DNA of 64,000 nucleotides, from NCBI GenBank assembly GCA_020740775.1, contig JAHEWK010000002.1:1922001-1986000 (forward strand), written 5' to 3'. Position numbers and translations under genes: made by a program. This DNA is from Ilyonectria destructans. Lineage: Eukaryota; Ascomycota; Sordariomycetes; Hypocreales; Nectriaceae. Positions 43,194 to 55,750 of this stretch are shown one piece after another (the first letter of the stretch is position 1; each line of letters opens with the position of its first letter). A model generated the notes under the pieces. The model saw only the letters and a program-made list of their open reading frames with translations. It was not told where the DNA came from and did no database searches.

Positions 43194-44015
43194 GGTTGAT
43201 GGCTCCTCGGACGCATCTTCATCCCCTCCGTTCTGGATTCTCGGCGACTTCCGGAGATCGTCGACTCCGTGTGTCTGCTAGATCAGAGAGTCGGGACTTC
43301 CGGAACTGATGAGGCTCGAGCCTAACAGACAGTTGGGTATATCGCTGGCATTAGAACGACGTCCTTCCGGTTCGATAGCATCATCGGTATCGGGCTGTGT
43401 TATCCCCCTTTCTATCCGTCTCAAGTTCGAGCGGGGTCCTGGGTTAGGGTACAGCACAATCTCGGATTGTCCGGGTGTAAAGAGATTCGACAGTTTCGGG
43501 AGGCATCGCGACCCGTCGTCGAGCCGCCTTTCCATGATGCCCTCACGGTGATTGCGACGCGAAGATATGACCTAGTTGCGATAGGGAGATGTAGCTTGTA
43601 GGGAGTGCCTGTACGGGCAAATGTAGGTCTGGCGGAGATGGTCGAAAGATATCAGAGGGCTGGTTGAATCAGTACGTAGGATGTGTGACGAAGGCAGGTA
43701 ACGAGGTGTACGTTGGAGAAGTGGGAGTTGAAACACGTGGGCGTCTTCTCTCCACGGCACCTTCCCAAGTGTCCTCGGCTTCATGCCCAATGCAGCGGAG
43801 CGCGGAAAGAAGGCCTCAGTCACCAACTCTCGCAGACTCTCGCCTATTCATTTGGTCAGTTTTCTTCTTCATATCCTTAGCCTCCTAAGCGCTGATACAC
43901 ATTGCGGGGGCTTCGTGTCTAACGTGGATTCATCCAAGGCCCTTTGACCAGAGCTGTCATGGGTTTATTCCCTTCTCTCCCATCAAACCACATGGTCCAT
44001 GATGTGAAGCAAACA
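43194..44015. other. Promoter and leader region of the 742-aa gene
   Basis: About 820 bp between the SET gene stop and the 742-aa gene start, both on the minus strand. It contains an ATG-led 85-codon frame (43535-43278) in phase with the downstream gene but ended by TAG. It could be an upstream ORF or an exon. Confidence 0.4.
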
Positions 44016-44696
44016 CTACACATCAACAGCCTCATCTTTACTCTCAGGCTCATCCTCAGTGAGCCCATCCTCACCCCCATCCTCCATCTCCGCCTTCCTC
44101 TCTCCCCAAAAGCCCTTGCCATAACTTACGCAAATCTCCTCGCCCTTCTTAATTCCTCCGGTGGCCTTGCCCTTCCCCTTCCCCTTCTTCGCCTTCTTCC
44201 CGCCACCAATGACCCAAACACCCACGCAGAGCTCCCCAAACCTCTCGCACCACACGGTCCGGAACTCGGCATTCGCCCGCTCCCGCACACCGCGAAAGTC
44301 GTTTACGTACCGGCCTTCGTTACCCTCCCGTGCCGCGTCCACCGCCACGTCAGCTCCGTGGTCCAGCCACAGGTCGTAGTCACTGTCCGCCGTCGACTCC
44401 GCCCCGGAGTGCACCCGGCCCAGGTACGGCATGATGAAGCTCCCCGCGGGCAGGTTGTGCGCTGCGAAGAGTCCGCATTGTCCGTTGGCTGGGTGCGAGG
44501 GCGTCGTGATGGGCTGGATCTTGACCAGTGCGCTGGGCGTTGTGAAAGCCGACGCCAGGACGATGGCAATGTCGCCGTCACCGTCTGGGTTGGGCTTGGT
44601 GCGTAGTGCCTGTAGATGAGACGCCTCGAGGCTCTTGCCGTGGAGGGGAGTGCGGAGGTAGGGAAATGACTCGGGCCAGTTCTTTGGCTTGGACAT
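44016..44696 (-). CDS. Small SET-domain protein, 226 aa
   Basis: A predicted lysine methyltransferase-type protein. Single exon from ATG 44696. SET-domain features: GLFAAHNLPAGSFIMPYLG (the strand and turn that open the domain), then RYVNDFRG with ANAEF in place of the usual NH-containing motif region, and the closing EICVSYGKGFW. A Gly/Lys-rich insert lies between (KKAKKGKGKGKATGG). The tail is acidic. The length and lack of pre-SET and post-SET cysteines suggest a stand-alone SET protein of the kind common in filamentous fungi, with a non-histone or unknown substrate. The asparagine of the canonical RFxNH motif is present as the N of YVND, but the His is not, so activity is uncertain. Confidence 0.8.
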   Translation of the reverse strand: MSKPKNWPESFPYLRTPLHGKSLEASHLQALRTKPNPDGDGDIAIVLASAFTTPSALVKIQPITTPSHPANGQCGLFAAHNLPAGSFIMPYLGRVHSGAESTADSDYDLWLDHGADVAVDAAREGNEGRYVNDFRGVRERANAEFRTVWCERFGELCVGVWVIGGGKKAKKGKGKGKATGGIKKGEEICVSYGKGFWGERKAEMEDGGEDGLTEDEPESKDEAVDV

Positions 44697-45242
44697 GTTA
44701 AGGTATCTTGAGCCGTGATGTTGGTGTTGATACTGGGTTTGGGGATCCTTATAACGTTTGTAGTTGGTTTCCGACTTGGTGGCTTGTACCTAAATGGCCA
44801 TTCTCTCACGCTTCAATGAATGCGGGCTAGATGCATCTTACGACTTTCGGTATTCTCTACAAGTGGGCCAACTGGTTGTCAACCCTGTCGAGCTCACTCT
44901 CAAGAACTCAAACATTTCACGTTATATCACAAGGAGGAGAGCACCCAAAATTTCCCTGTCACGGTTGCGTTCCATCTATCTACTACTATTCTACAATCCT
45001 ATACCCTCTTTTCCCTCCTCTGCGCTCCTCCACCATGCCCTGACACGGTTCCAGAGCATCCGATTTTCTCGTGAGCCAAGCACTCCCAACACCATTACAA
45101 ACTCAGATGCTTCCCGTCCCTTTCTTACCCCATGCATTATGCTACTACACTGCTCGCCCTTAATGGGACATCACCTCTCGATATCGATCCATACTCAAAT
45201 CCACCGAGTAAGCAAGCAAACGATCTTGCGTGAGTGGTAAAT
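44697..45242. other. Intergenic region upstream of SET gene
   Basis: A 546-bp gap between the SET gene start and the NUP145 stop, both on the minus strand. It holds the SET promoter and the NUP145 3' end. A plus-strand frame at 44794-45240 has no recognisable domain. Confidence 0.5.
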
Positions 45243-48200
45243 TCAGAATCCTTGATCGAAGTTCGATATCCTGCCGTCCTGTTAGTCATGGACCAGAGCT
45301 TGTGCGCTATTAGATTGGGGCAACATACCTGTTTCTGCTTTGTTGACTTTAAAATCTCCTTCGCCGTCTCATCCGACATGTCCGAAACCGCGGCATATCT
45401 CAGAATCTCCGAGTCTGGGGCGTTCTGGTTCATTGCGTGCAGGCCCGCCAACAGTCTCTCCAGAATCATGGGTGGCGCAATCTCGCCCTTGCTTCGATGT
45501 TGAAGCAGGCCGAGGAAGAGGCTGTACGTCTCTCCTCCCAAGGACCATTCTGAAATGACCTCACTTCGACCGTCGAATTGGCCGAGGAGGGACGAGAGGC
45601 TGGCATAATCACGCTCCACAATTGCAAGAGGCGCAACATCCTGCACCAGGACGCGATGGGCTTCCACAAAGGAGCCAGCGCGGAGAAGACACTGAACTTC
45701 GGCATATGCGTCCTTCTTGACACTGCGCATATACAGGGCCAATGCTTCCCAGATCCATGACGAAGGAATATGGAACTTGTCCGTCAAAACACCAAAGACA
45801 GGGCTTGTTTCAGTGCCAATCAAACCGGCATGTCGGCAGAGGTGCTCTTGAATGGCCTTGGTGCGTGCCACAGGGCTGCTCAGGTGAAGAAGAACGAATA
45901 TGGCTTCCAACCACTCCCCAGCGCTCGTGAGTTGTGATGCATAGGCAATCGTTGCGGCATCAGCCTTCTCGGTACCGCTCTGTCCATAAGATACCTTGCC
46001 CGTTGAGACCAGTGCAAGACCCAGCTGCCAAGACAGCCTCATGTCGAGAGGCGAGAGCTGCGAGTTTTCTGGTCGGAGGATAGCCTCCAAGTCAGAATTG
46101 TCGTGAGCGTACAGCTGCAACAACCCCCAGAGAAGGTCTTGTCTGCGATCTGAGTCCACGTCGTCCCACAAGGGTTTGATGCCTTGGTCAATGTACCAGG
46201 GTAACGGCAGGTACTCCCGCTCCTGGTCAACATCATCCTTGAATTTCTTGACTGCAGCTGCCAAATCGTCGTCCTGAGATATAGCGTACCATAGGCGGAG
46301 ACCAAATGACTGCTTCCAATCCAACCCAAACTTCTTAGAAATGACAAACGAGTCCAGGCGATCCTCAACAGGAACGCCCTTCATGCCCTCGCAAACACAC
46401 GCATTGCCGCTCAAAAGCTCATAGATGGTTCGGATTGGTTCAGAAAACTCAGAAAGCATTTTTGAGTCGTGCCAGGCCCTGAGTTGTTCTCGCATGTCCC
46501 TTTTCGCTTCATCGCTAGTGCCAATGAGCGGAACCAGGGTTCCGAGACGGAAGTTCTTGCCCTCGAGAAGATACCCGCACGCCTGGGGGACGCGGTGTCC
46601 CGCTAGACAAGCCACAGCCTTCTCCTCAGATGAGCCAGCGAGGCCGATGGTTGTCGCCGAGGTTTGGTCGACCAAATCTGTCCAGAATTGAGAGAGCTTG
46701 GCCTTTCGCAAAATGTGCGTGGGCTGCTTTGAGTTCGGGGCGTTGATCTCGTCAAACAGAATGCTTGCCAAATCCCAAACGTGCTTCTCCTGGATACTGG
46801 CAGGGTCGTTCATGTCCTGGTGGTGGAAGGCATCCTTGAGACTGGCAGCCTTGAACGACGCCATGGGAACGTCATCAACGATGTGGATCTCGGTGAGCCT
46901 GTCTTGGCCACTGAGGAACTTCTTCGAAGACTAACCAAATCAGTTAACAGTTGTTAATAATCCTAGCCTTGTACCACATACCTCAGTCGAAAAGGTTGCT
47001 AGGCGAACCTCCTGCCTCTCACTGTGAATGTTGGAACGCTGGAAAGTAAGGAGGTCGGAGGTCTGACACACGGCTCGGCGAGCATGCTCAGGAGCAAGGG
47101 GCCTCGATAGAACGAGGGTCTCTGCGGGTCCCCAAGTCGGCCGGCCAGCGTCGTGGAAAGTTTTCTGATCTTGATCCATTGTAAGGGTCTTGTCTTGTCG
47201 CTCGTAGGGCCACTAATCAAATTAAATCTTAGCATTTAATTCATATCGAAAGTCGTAGATACATGATCCTCCAGCACACAATCTGGGAGGTAGTTAAGTA
47301 GCAACTAGGGAACCGACCTTGGGGAATCCTTTGCCAGGAATTGAGGCTCGAAGATTCTGAGGAGCAGGCTTGGGCTTCTCAAAAAGAGAGTTCATTAGGT
47401 CGATACTCGTGGCAAATCCGCGCCCCTTGTCCATGCCAAGCTGAGTGCTTGCCGCAAATCCATCAAATCTGTCATTCTTGGCCGTGCTCTTCTTCCAGAG
47501 TGATTTCCGTAAATTATCCCCCTCACTCTTATCAAAGTCAATGAGAAGGCTGACTTGCTTAGAGGGCGAGTCGTTAAGTTCCCTCAAAAGTTGCCGATCC
47601 CTCTTCACAGGACTCACAGTCTTCCTCAGCATCTCCGTCCAGTCATCTCCATCTGCAACTTCGAGCGTGATAGGACCGGCAGAGTCCTTCACAGCTCTCA
47701 TCCGAGCTCTGAGAATGCCACCAGGAGTACCTTTCTTGGCATCTTCCTGGCCATTCTCGGACGAGGAATCGTTGTGCTCCGCGGCAAGATGCAGTCCGAC
47801 CGAAGACCTCGCCAAGTCTTCGTCCTCGGACATGTCATATTCTTCACCCATGTCGGCAGTGTACTCGTCGTCGAGAGACAGCCTGACATCGTTGGGCGCA
47901 GAATCCGCGGAGCTAATCCCTAAAAAAGACGGCTTGCCAGTGAAGTCATCTTCATACACAGCTCCCTGCTCGTCAAATGCGCCAGGAAGACCTGATCGCC
48001 TCCTGAATTCCAAGGTGTCATCTTCCATGAATGAGTGGGAGAAAGCGTCGAGGGCCATCGGCTGGGCATCAATAGGCGCGGGTCGAACGGCATCGAGTTC
48101 GTCGTCTGACTCATCATCGTCGTCGAGACCATAGGTAGTAAAGTGCTCAACGCCGAAGATCCAGATGCCAGAATCCTTGTCGTAGCTCTCAAAAGTGGTA

Positions 48201-51200
48201 TTCTCGATCTTTTTAAGTCGTTCCACGTGCTTGTTGAAGCGCTTAGGGTCATTGGTAACCCTCTTGTCACGACCACCACGAGGCCAGGACTGCTCGAGGG
48301 AGATTCGGGCAGGGACGTTCAGGCCCTTGCCAACAGGGGGTTTCTTCGCGGAAACGGGGTAAACAGTTGCGGATCGGGGTTCCAACACGATCAGACCACC
48401 ACAGATCTCATCGAGGTTAATATTGCTGATATCGACAGGGACCTTGAAAGCGACGTAGCCAACGTTGTCACGTCCAACAGAAAAGCCGTCAATCTTCTGT
48501 CGCTGCATCCGGTTCATGTTCTCGAGATCCTCCTGAGGGGGCGACATCCAGTATCGGCCAGGGGCGTTGTCAAAGCCGTTGATAGTGCTCGCGTCAGGAG
48601 TGACAGAGTGATCCTCCTCGTGAACAATCGCGAGCTCCTTACCCTTGGCTTCCTCCATCTCGGGGGTCTTAGAACCAGAGGAGCCATTAGTCATGCGGGT
48701 TTGACGAGGGGTCTCATCGGTAGCAGGGCTAGTGATGACCTCGGGGGGAGGGAGAACGCTGCGGACAGGCGTTCCTTCGTCAGAGTCAACGTTGCTCGTA
48801 TCGAAGCTGACACGCTTGGACAACTTTCGGACGCTTCCGTTGGCATCGGTAGACTGCTTGTCCTTTTGGGGGGTCGAGAACAGGTCGCTTCTAATGTCTC
48901 TGTTGATGACAAGCTTCTTCGAGCCAGTGCTGCCGTACCAGCGAGGTTGAGAGCCACTGGAGAATGCGCCAGGGGCAAGGATGCTGTCTTCAGTGTTGAA
49001 GCTTCGGCGAAGGTTGTTAGTCGACATGCTCTTGCTTAGACTGCCACTGGAGCTTGAGCCAAGCAAGCTGCGGCCCATGTTACCGGGAGTGCTAGAGATG
49101 CTGCTAGCAGGGCTTCCCGAGGGAGTTCCGTAGTTACTGTATGAGAACCCGAAACCTCGCTTCTGGGGGGTGGCAAAGCGGGATGCAGAGGCAGGAGCCA
49201 ACTTGTACATGGGCAGGATCGAGCTTCTCCTAGGCTTCGAGCTCCCGTTAAGCGGCGTAGCGAGTGGGCCAGGGTTCTGGACCTCGTTCCCGCTCAGGCC
49301 GACGAAGAGAGAGGGAGTGCCGTATGCGGAGACATCGTTAAGGTTCGCAGTAAGTCCCTGAGGCGCATTGCTGGCCTGGCTGTTGCCGAGAATTGAGTTG
49401 CCCATCTGTTGTTGTTGCTGGTTGTTACCGCCAAAGAGGCTGCTTCCCTGGCCCTGGTTGTTTGAGGCGCCAAAGAGGCCAGTTCCAGTGTTTTGGTTGG
49501 TACTACCGAACAGGCCGGGCTTCTGCTGCTGGTTGGCGGAAGCTCCAAAAAGTCCAGTTCCTGCCGCCTGCTGGTTCTGGTTGTTAGAGCCAAGTCCTCC
49601 GAACATGCCAGTCCCGGTGTTGTTGTTCTGGGGAGTCCCGGTGTTTCCAAAGAGGCCGCCAGTAGCAGGCTTGTTGCCGAATAGGCCACCGCCAGCATTG
49701 GCATTGTTGGTGTTTGCACCGAAGCCAGTGGCAGTTTGTTGCTGGGTGCTGTTACCAAAGAGGCCACCAGATGCGGTATTTGTCGTGGCGGCGCCAAAGA
49801 GACCGGTTCCAGCTGGTTTCTGCTGGCTGTTTCCGAACAGACCTCCAGATTGCTGGGGCTGATTCTGCTGACCACCAAACAACCCACCAGTGTTCTGTTG
49901 TTGCTGCTGGTTGTTGGCGCCACCGAACAGACCACCACCTCCAGCGGCCTGCTGGTTGTTGCTGTTGCCAAAGAGGCCACCACCAGCGGCGTTGTTGGTC
50001 GCACCGCCAAAGGCGTTGTTCGTTGTGTTGCCGAAACCTGAGGGCGTCGTAGTAGCAGCAGCACCCGCGTTGCCGAAGCTGAACCCAGTTGCCGGCTTGT
50101 TCTGGGTGTTGTTAGCACCCCCAAAAAGACCGCCAGTGTTGTTCGTAGCACCGAAGCCAGATGTCGCATTGTTGGTCGCTCCGAATCCACCTCCAGTGTT
50201 GGCTCCACCAAAGAGACCGCCAGTCGCCTGGGTTTGCTGGGGGGTGTTGTTACCGAAGAGGCCCCCGGCAGGCTTGTTAGCGGTCTGGCCGAACAGGCCA
50301 CCAGAGGCGTTGTTCGTGGCAGCGGCACCAAAGCCAGTGGTTCCAGTGTTTCCAAAGCCAGTAGTGGTGGTAGCTGCGGCATTGTTGCCAAATAGGCCAC
50401 CGGTGGTATTGGTCGTGGTGGCGCCAAATCCAGTTGTCGGGTTGGCAGTGTTGGTGTTGGCACCGAAGCCGCCTCCAAAACCAGAGCTTACGCCAAAGGC
50501 ACCGCCGCCGCTGGCATTGCCATGTCGTCGTCCCTGAACGTAATCCGCCAGTCGCAGTTCCTCAGACGACCATTTCTTGTACGGATCCTGGAAAAGGATG
50601 TTCTGGAAGGCGTTGGACTGGTTCGACGTGCTGTTGGGCTCCTTCTCGGTGTGAGCCTGAAAGGGGGTAACTCCGGTTCCAGGGGGGTCACCAGCAGCAC
50701 CGGCAACAGCGCCGCCAAGTGCAGTGTTGGAAGCACCGAAGCCACCGCCGCCGCCAAATCCAGTAGAGGTGTTGTTGGCGCCTCCGCCGAAGAGTGATGA
50801 GCCGGTGTTGGCGGTGGCGCCGAAGCCCGTCTTGTTCGTAGTGTTTCCGAACATGCCGCCTCCGGTAGTGTTACCGCCTCCAAAAGCCGAGGGGGTGGTG
50901 GTTGCGGTGTTGGTGTTTCCTCCAAACCCACCAAAGCCTGAAGTGGTGGTGTTGTTCGTGGCAGCCGCGCCAAAGAGGCCAGTGCCGCCGGTGTTGGCAG
51001 TTGCCCCAAAGGCAGGTTTGCTTCCAAAACCGCCGCCAGTCGCGTTCGCTCCGAATCCACCTACAAATCGTTAGCATACCAATGTCGCATTAGTGTTCTT
51101 GCTGTCGGTTCTCTCGATCGAAGATGACAGCGGTGCGTGGGGCATCAAAACTCGCGTACCAGTTGATGATGAACCGAAACCGCCGGCGACAGTGCTGCTA

Positions 51201-51451
51201 CTGCCGCCGAATAGACCGCCAGTGTTGTTGGTCTGACCGAATCCACCAGTATTGCTGGCTCCAAAGCCTTTATGGTGCATTCCAGTCAGCACCGCTGCCG
51301 TCAAGGTCGACCGGGAACCGTAGAGGGGGGGCTTACCTGTAGTGGTGTTGTTGTTGCTTGCACCGAAGCCACCAAATCCACCAGAGGGTTGGTTCGCGGT
51401 GTTATTGTTGTTGTTCTGGCCGAAGCCGCCAAAGCCACCGCCGAAAGACAT
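45243..51451 (-). CDS. NUP145: Nucleoporin Nup98-Nup96 precursor (Nup145 type), 1944 aa
   Basis: Precursor of two nuclear pore proteins: an FG-repeat Nup98-like half and a Nup96-like scaffold half of the Y complex. Six exons: 51451-51337, 51267-51160, 51060-47318, 47212-46982, 46930-45329 and 45278-45243. All phases close to 1945 codons. Residues 1 to about 550 are dense GLFG and FG repeats. These are interrupted near 225-252 by a GLEBS-like motif (FQDPYKKWSSEELRLADY) for the mRNA-export factor Gle2. The autoproteolytic domain follows (VGYVAFKVPVDISNIN, IWIFGVEHFTTYGLDDDD). Cleavage is expected after Phe1048 in HF-TTYG, where Ser is more usual than Thr. This would leave a 1048-aa FG part and an 896-aa scaffold. 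The helical Nup96 part starts around exon 4 (WPYERQDKTL) and ends KQKQDGRISNFDQGF. Intron 3 has donor GTCGGT. Confidence 0.95.
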
Positions 51452-52492
51452 TATCGTCGTCGGGGGAGCGCGCGGATCGGTGATGAAGGTTCTGCGTGGC
51501 CGAACCGAGCCTCAGAAACCCGTCGCGCTTTTGACTCGATCAGGACGTCGGGGAGCCTCGTCGAATTGATCGATTGACGCAGGTAGTGCGCGCGCGCCGT
51601 CGCTCTTCGAGGGTCTCGTTGTAGATGTGTAGGTGATGGTTTTCGCGGACAGCTAGGATCGCGCGAAGCTTTTTATGCCAGGTCGGCGAAGCGCGCAGGG
51701 TCGTTGCACCACGGCTTCCGACAAGGAGTGCAGCTGGTCGAGGGACGTCAGCTGCTCAAAGGGCTGCACGAGCCTTACAAAGCAGAGAAAAAGTGACTAA
51801 AGAAAAGAGAGAAAGGAGGGAATGACCGCAGTAAAGGAGCGGACCGGGGGGAGGTGACGCCCTTTTTCACCTCAAGTTGATGTCGATGGGACAGAGTTGA
51901 TAGTGAGGTCAGGTTCACTTCACCCAGTCGGCCCAGCCAGCTTTTTTTCCGGGCGGATTCTGCCCATTAGGACGCTCGGTCACCACAGCTGCGTTGCTGC
52001 CTCAGACAAAAACTCCGTGCTTGATTGGCCTCAAGGGGTCGGCTGACTAACGTCGGTCCAATAAAAGCTGGCGGCTGGGCTACACGCAGGCTGAGTCACT
52101 GGTGCCTGCGGGCTGCCTACAGAGGTACATCAGCCACCGGTACCAAGGCAGACTCCATCGCGATTCGCGACGGCTTGGTTGGCTGAAGCTCGGGGGCGCG
52201 TCCAGGTGGTCGCGTCGCATGGAGCGCTTCCCGGCCCACCTCAAAGCTCTTTGTTACTGTTTCCATCCCTTTGACCCGGCCAAGAACGGCCTTTTGTCAC
52301 GCTCCTCCATCGCACACCCATCTCGTGCTTCTCTCGAGCTGCGCAACAGTGAATAGCTTCATTCAACGGCCATTTTCATCCTCCTGGGCGCTTCTATCCA
52401 TCCCAATCGCTTGCTGAACCCGCCACCGCCACCACTTCTCTCGCTCTCCCTGCCACACACCCGTCTCACAACTCACAACATCACTCACAACA
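51452..52492. promoter_or_regulatory. Divergent promoter between NUP145 and centrin-like gene
   Basis: About 1.04 kb between two opposite start codons. It has GC-rich stretches and A-rich runs near 51780-51840 but no gene. A CCAATAAAAG element sits at about 52058-52067. Confidence 0.5.
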
Positions 52493-53155
52493 ATGAATTC
52501 TCACACAACGCCGCGCCCTTCTTTTCCGGTGCGCTCATTAGCAGGCGGCTCCAATCACCCGCCGCAGTCCCGCCATCCTGTCGCCCCCCAGGTCTCATCC
52601 AACGAAGAGTACAACACAGTTCCTGAAGAGGACCGAGAGCACATTGATGAAGTCGTAGGTTCACACGCGCCAGCCCCATAAATCACTCCGCTCACACCAG
52701 CATCACTTTAGTTTGACCTCATGGATATGAAAAAGAAGGGATGGCTCAACAGCTACGAGTTCAGGCATTCACTAGCAGCCTTGGGGTTTGAAATGTCCAA
52801 ACCTGACTACTTTAAAGAGCTCGACACCTACGGTACTCCGCCGCCAGAGTGGCAGGACCATAACTGTCCCACCAACCGCCTCTGCATCTACCAAGACCAA
52901 TTCAGGCTATGCGCCTCCAAGCTCTTGGCCAACCGAGATCCTCGGGAGGAGGCCATTAAGGTGTTCCGGATGTTCGACTACGATGGTGACGACATCATCA
53001 CCTTTAGCGACATGCGACGACTAGCCCAAGACATCAAGGAGGAGAGGACAATGACGGATGAGGAGATTAACAGCATGATTGAGCACCTAGATCACGACGG
53101 CAAAAACGGCGTGAATCTTGAGGAATTTATCCAGATGATGGAGGAGGCTGGTTAA
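52493..53155 (+). CDS. CDC31: Centrin/Cdc31-like EF-hand protein, 201 aa
   Basis: Calcium-binding protein of the calmodulin/centrin family; centrins act at the spindle pole body and in nuclear pore mRNA export. Two exons, 52493-52654 and 52712-53155, joined by a 57-nt intron. An N-terminal extension of about 45 residues precedes the first EF-hand, as in centrins. EF1 (FDLMDMKKKGWLNSYEF) and EF2 (around ELDTYGTPPPEW, with an insertion) have lost calcium ligands. EF3 (FRMFDYDGDDIITFSD, with Asp at position 12) and EF4 (LDHDGKNGVNLEEFIQMM) keep most of them. The ALGFEMSK segment matches the centrin linker. The insertion after EF2 is unusual, so it may be a divergent centrin rather than the Cdc31 orthologue proper. 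Confidence 0.75.
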
Positions 53156-53874
53156 AGGGTCCGCAATGGACGATAAAGACCACGAGGAGGGAATGCACAC
53201 CACGGAAACGAAGCAGCTCGAGCCATTGATCAGTCACGTTTCCCTTCGCCGACACTCAGCTTGCAGATACCAGGCCCGCGATATCATCGTAATTACAAGT
53301 TAAGCTTTCTGCTTGATTCCAAGTTAAGTTTCAGAAGCTTGTCGCCCAGAAATGATGGTTCGCGATGAATGCGCTCCTGATTTGACCGGCATACCTCCAC
53401 ACCAGCAAGTTCCAACTGCGTCCGGACATGGGGATAGTTGGAGGGCAAAAGGGGGTAAGCCGAGCCGCTCCACAACATCAGGGAGCAGGGGAGTCTCGGG
53501 CGCTGGCTACATCGACTTGGATGATGAAAACAGGGAATTGCTACGACAAAATAAATATGAAGCAGATCTAAAATTTTGAATGGTGGAAGGCGCGCTGTCT
53601 AAATCCTCCTCCGGGCCATCACACGAACTTCCAATTCCCCGTGACAACTGAACCTCCCAAAAATCAACATAGGTTCGAAAGCCATAAATGTACTGTGAAC
53701 AGGGGAATACCATTCTTCGCCTGTGCAAAAACCTGGGAATCGGGGTCGAAAAGGTGAAAGGAGGAAGAAAATGAAAAGAGAGGCGGGCATCATGTGAGAG
53801 AGAAAGGGGGCGTGAGTACCGACGAGGTGCAGCATCACTAATGTCATTTGTTTTTACTGGTGCGAGTTTCAAGA
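53156..53874. other. Convergent intergenic region
   Basis: About 720 bp with the 3' ends of the centrin-like and epsin genes. Short frames only. Confidence 0.5.
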
Positions 53875-55750
53875 TCAGAACTGAATCAAATCTTGGTTCT
53901 GCTTTTGCTGGGGGTGTTGCTGAGCAGCGAAGGGGTTGTTGGTGCCCTGCCCGTTCATGCCAGCAGGTCCAGTAGCGGCCGGAACCTGGCTGTAGTTGAT
54001 GCTGGGCATACCCGTAAACTGTTGTCGGAGGAAGGGGTTGTTTCCGGTGGCCTCGGGGTTGATACGGGCGAGACCTGCGCCAGCACTGTTGACAAAAGTG
54101 CCCGGGGCGGTGTGCTGTGCGGGAAGACGGAGGTTTCCAGTGTTACCAAAGGTATCCATTCCATCACCGGAGGCCAGAAGCGTGTTGAGCCGAGTCTCGT
54201 GCTCGTTCATCTCCTTCTGAGGGGTCACGAAGGATGGTTGTGCCTGGTTGAAGGCAGCCTGCTGTTGCTGCAGTTGCTGTTGCTGCAATTGTTGTTGCTG
54301 CAATTGCTGCTGGTTGTTGAAGCTAGACAATGTCTTCTGTTCGGGGAGCGGGCTTAGGGAACCAATAGGGTTAGGCTTAGTCGACGCAGGACGGTTGAAC
54401 TGCGCAAAGGGGTTGTTGGAGCCAGTAGGCGCGGGTTGCAAGGCCTGTGCCTGAGGCTGGTTGTTGTTGGTTGCCCAAGGATTGTTGCTTCCAGGATGGA
54501 GAGCATCAGGCGAAGACGGGGTCGACATCTGCTGTTGCTGCATGTATGGGTTGACGCCGGTCGGTTGCTGCTGGAAGGCCTGCAGGTTCTGCTGCTGCTG
54601 GCCATAGGGGTCCAGCCCCATACCGGTCTGTTGCATCCCATAGCCAGTGGTGTAGTTGGGCTGGAAACCCGCGGGCTGGGTCTGTGGGTAGCCAGTGTAT
54701 GCGTTGGGCATATAGCCGGTGGGTTGGGTCTGCATCTGGTTCTGGTCGATCGGGTTCGCGAAGAAGTCGACGGGATTTCCTTGCTGATACCCCTGGTTGA
54801 AACCAGTGTGTTGCGGTTGGGAAGTCGTCTGGATGGGATCGTCATCGAACAGTGAAGCAGCGTTGCTGTCTTCCAGCTCCTTGCGCCTTCTCTCCTCCTC
54901 CTCCTGGCTCAGCTTGATGGCCTTGGCCAGGTCGTCGTCGTCGTCGGGTCGGCCGCTCTCACGCTTCTTTCTATCCTCCTCTTCCTGGTACCTGCTTGCT
55001 TCGAGAGCCAGCCGGTATTCGGCATCCTCCTCGTCGGTCATCTGCCTCCTCTCGCGGGGTCGACGCTGGGCCTGGGAAGAGGGTTCGGCGTGCTGAGGAG
55101 CGAACTCCTCAAGTCCGGTGACACGCGACTTCCAGGTTTTCCGATCGCTCCGCTCCGCTCGCAATCGTTCTTCGTCCAAGATCAGGGAAGTCAACTCCTT
55201 GGCAGCAACTCGAACTACGCAGATATTAGCATTGGTCCGATGTTGATATTCACTGGGCGCATACCATTCTGTCCCACGTCCCTGCCTTCCTCGTCGACAT
55301 ACTGAAACTCCCGCAGGGTCTTGATGATATAAATGCTCTGGCGGGCCCAAGTGACAACGAGCTCGGAGCCTTCGTGAAGGCAGTAGTCGAGGACCTTGAG
55401 GGCCTTAAGGACGTGTCGCCAGTTCTTTCCTTTATCATTCAGGCGCTTGTCAAGCATATCCATGATTTCGTAGAACTCGGTGGAGCTAAACAATACAACG
55501 GTCAGTATCATGATCGCGAGACAACAAGGAAGCATGGGTTGCTCGCATACGTGTTGTAAGTCATCTGAGCAATTTCGCTCATCTGGGTACCGGTTGGGCC
55601 CCATGGATCATTGCTGGTGGCTGTTGACGACGAGAATTAGCGGTGGTTCGATGGCACAGCCATGAGGGAGCGCCAACCTTCTCGGACCTTGACCTGGGCA
55701 CTAGAGTACCCTTTGGTCACATTTTTGACGCTTCGCATTACCTTCGACAT
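53875..55750 (-). CDS. Epsin (ENTH-domain endocytic adaptor), 567 aa
   Basis: Clathrin adaptor of the Ent1/Ent2 type that binds PtdIns(4,5)P2 and ubiquitinated cargo at endocytic sites. Four exons: 55750-55678, 55620-55551, 55485-55265 and 55214-53875; introns are 57, 65 and 50 nt. The ENTH domain spans about residues 1-150 (SKVMRSVKNVTKGYSSAQVK, KNWRHVLKALKVLDYCLHEG, SIYIIKTLREFQYVDEEGRD). Two ubiquitin-interacting motifs follow (EDAEYRLALEASRYQEEE and DDLAKAIKLSQEEEER). The Gln-rich tail has three NPF motifs for EH-domain partners (NNPFAQF, NNPFLRQ, NNPFAAQ). The protein ends DLIQF, resembling a terminal clathrin box. A Gln tandem repeat near the tail varies in length easily. Confidence 0.93.
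54258..54312. repeat. Glutamine-coding tandem repeat in epsin
   Basis: About 3.5 imperfect copies of a 15-nt unit (minus strand CAACAGCAACTGCAG type) encode QQQLQ runs in the epsin tail. It keeps the frame. Confidence 0.75.

Noticed and set aside
49294..50537. Long open frames on both strands and other frames within the Nup98 FG-repeat region
   Set aside because: They mirror the low-complexity FG/GLFG coding repeats in other frames, are compositionally odd (Pro/Arg/Trp- or Leu-rich) and have no domain. They are antisense or out-of-frame shadows.
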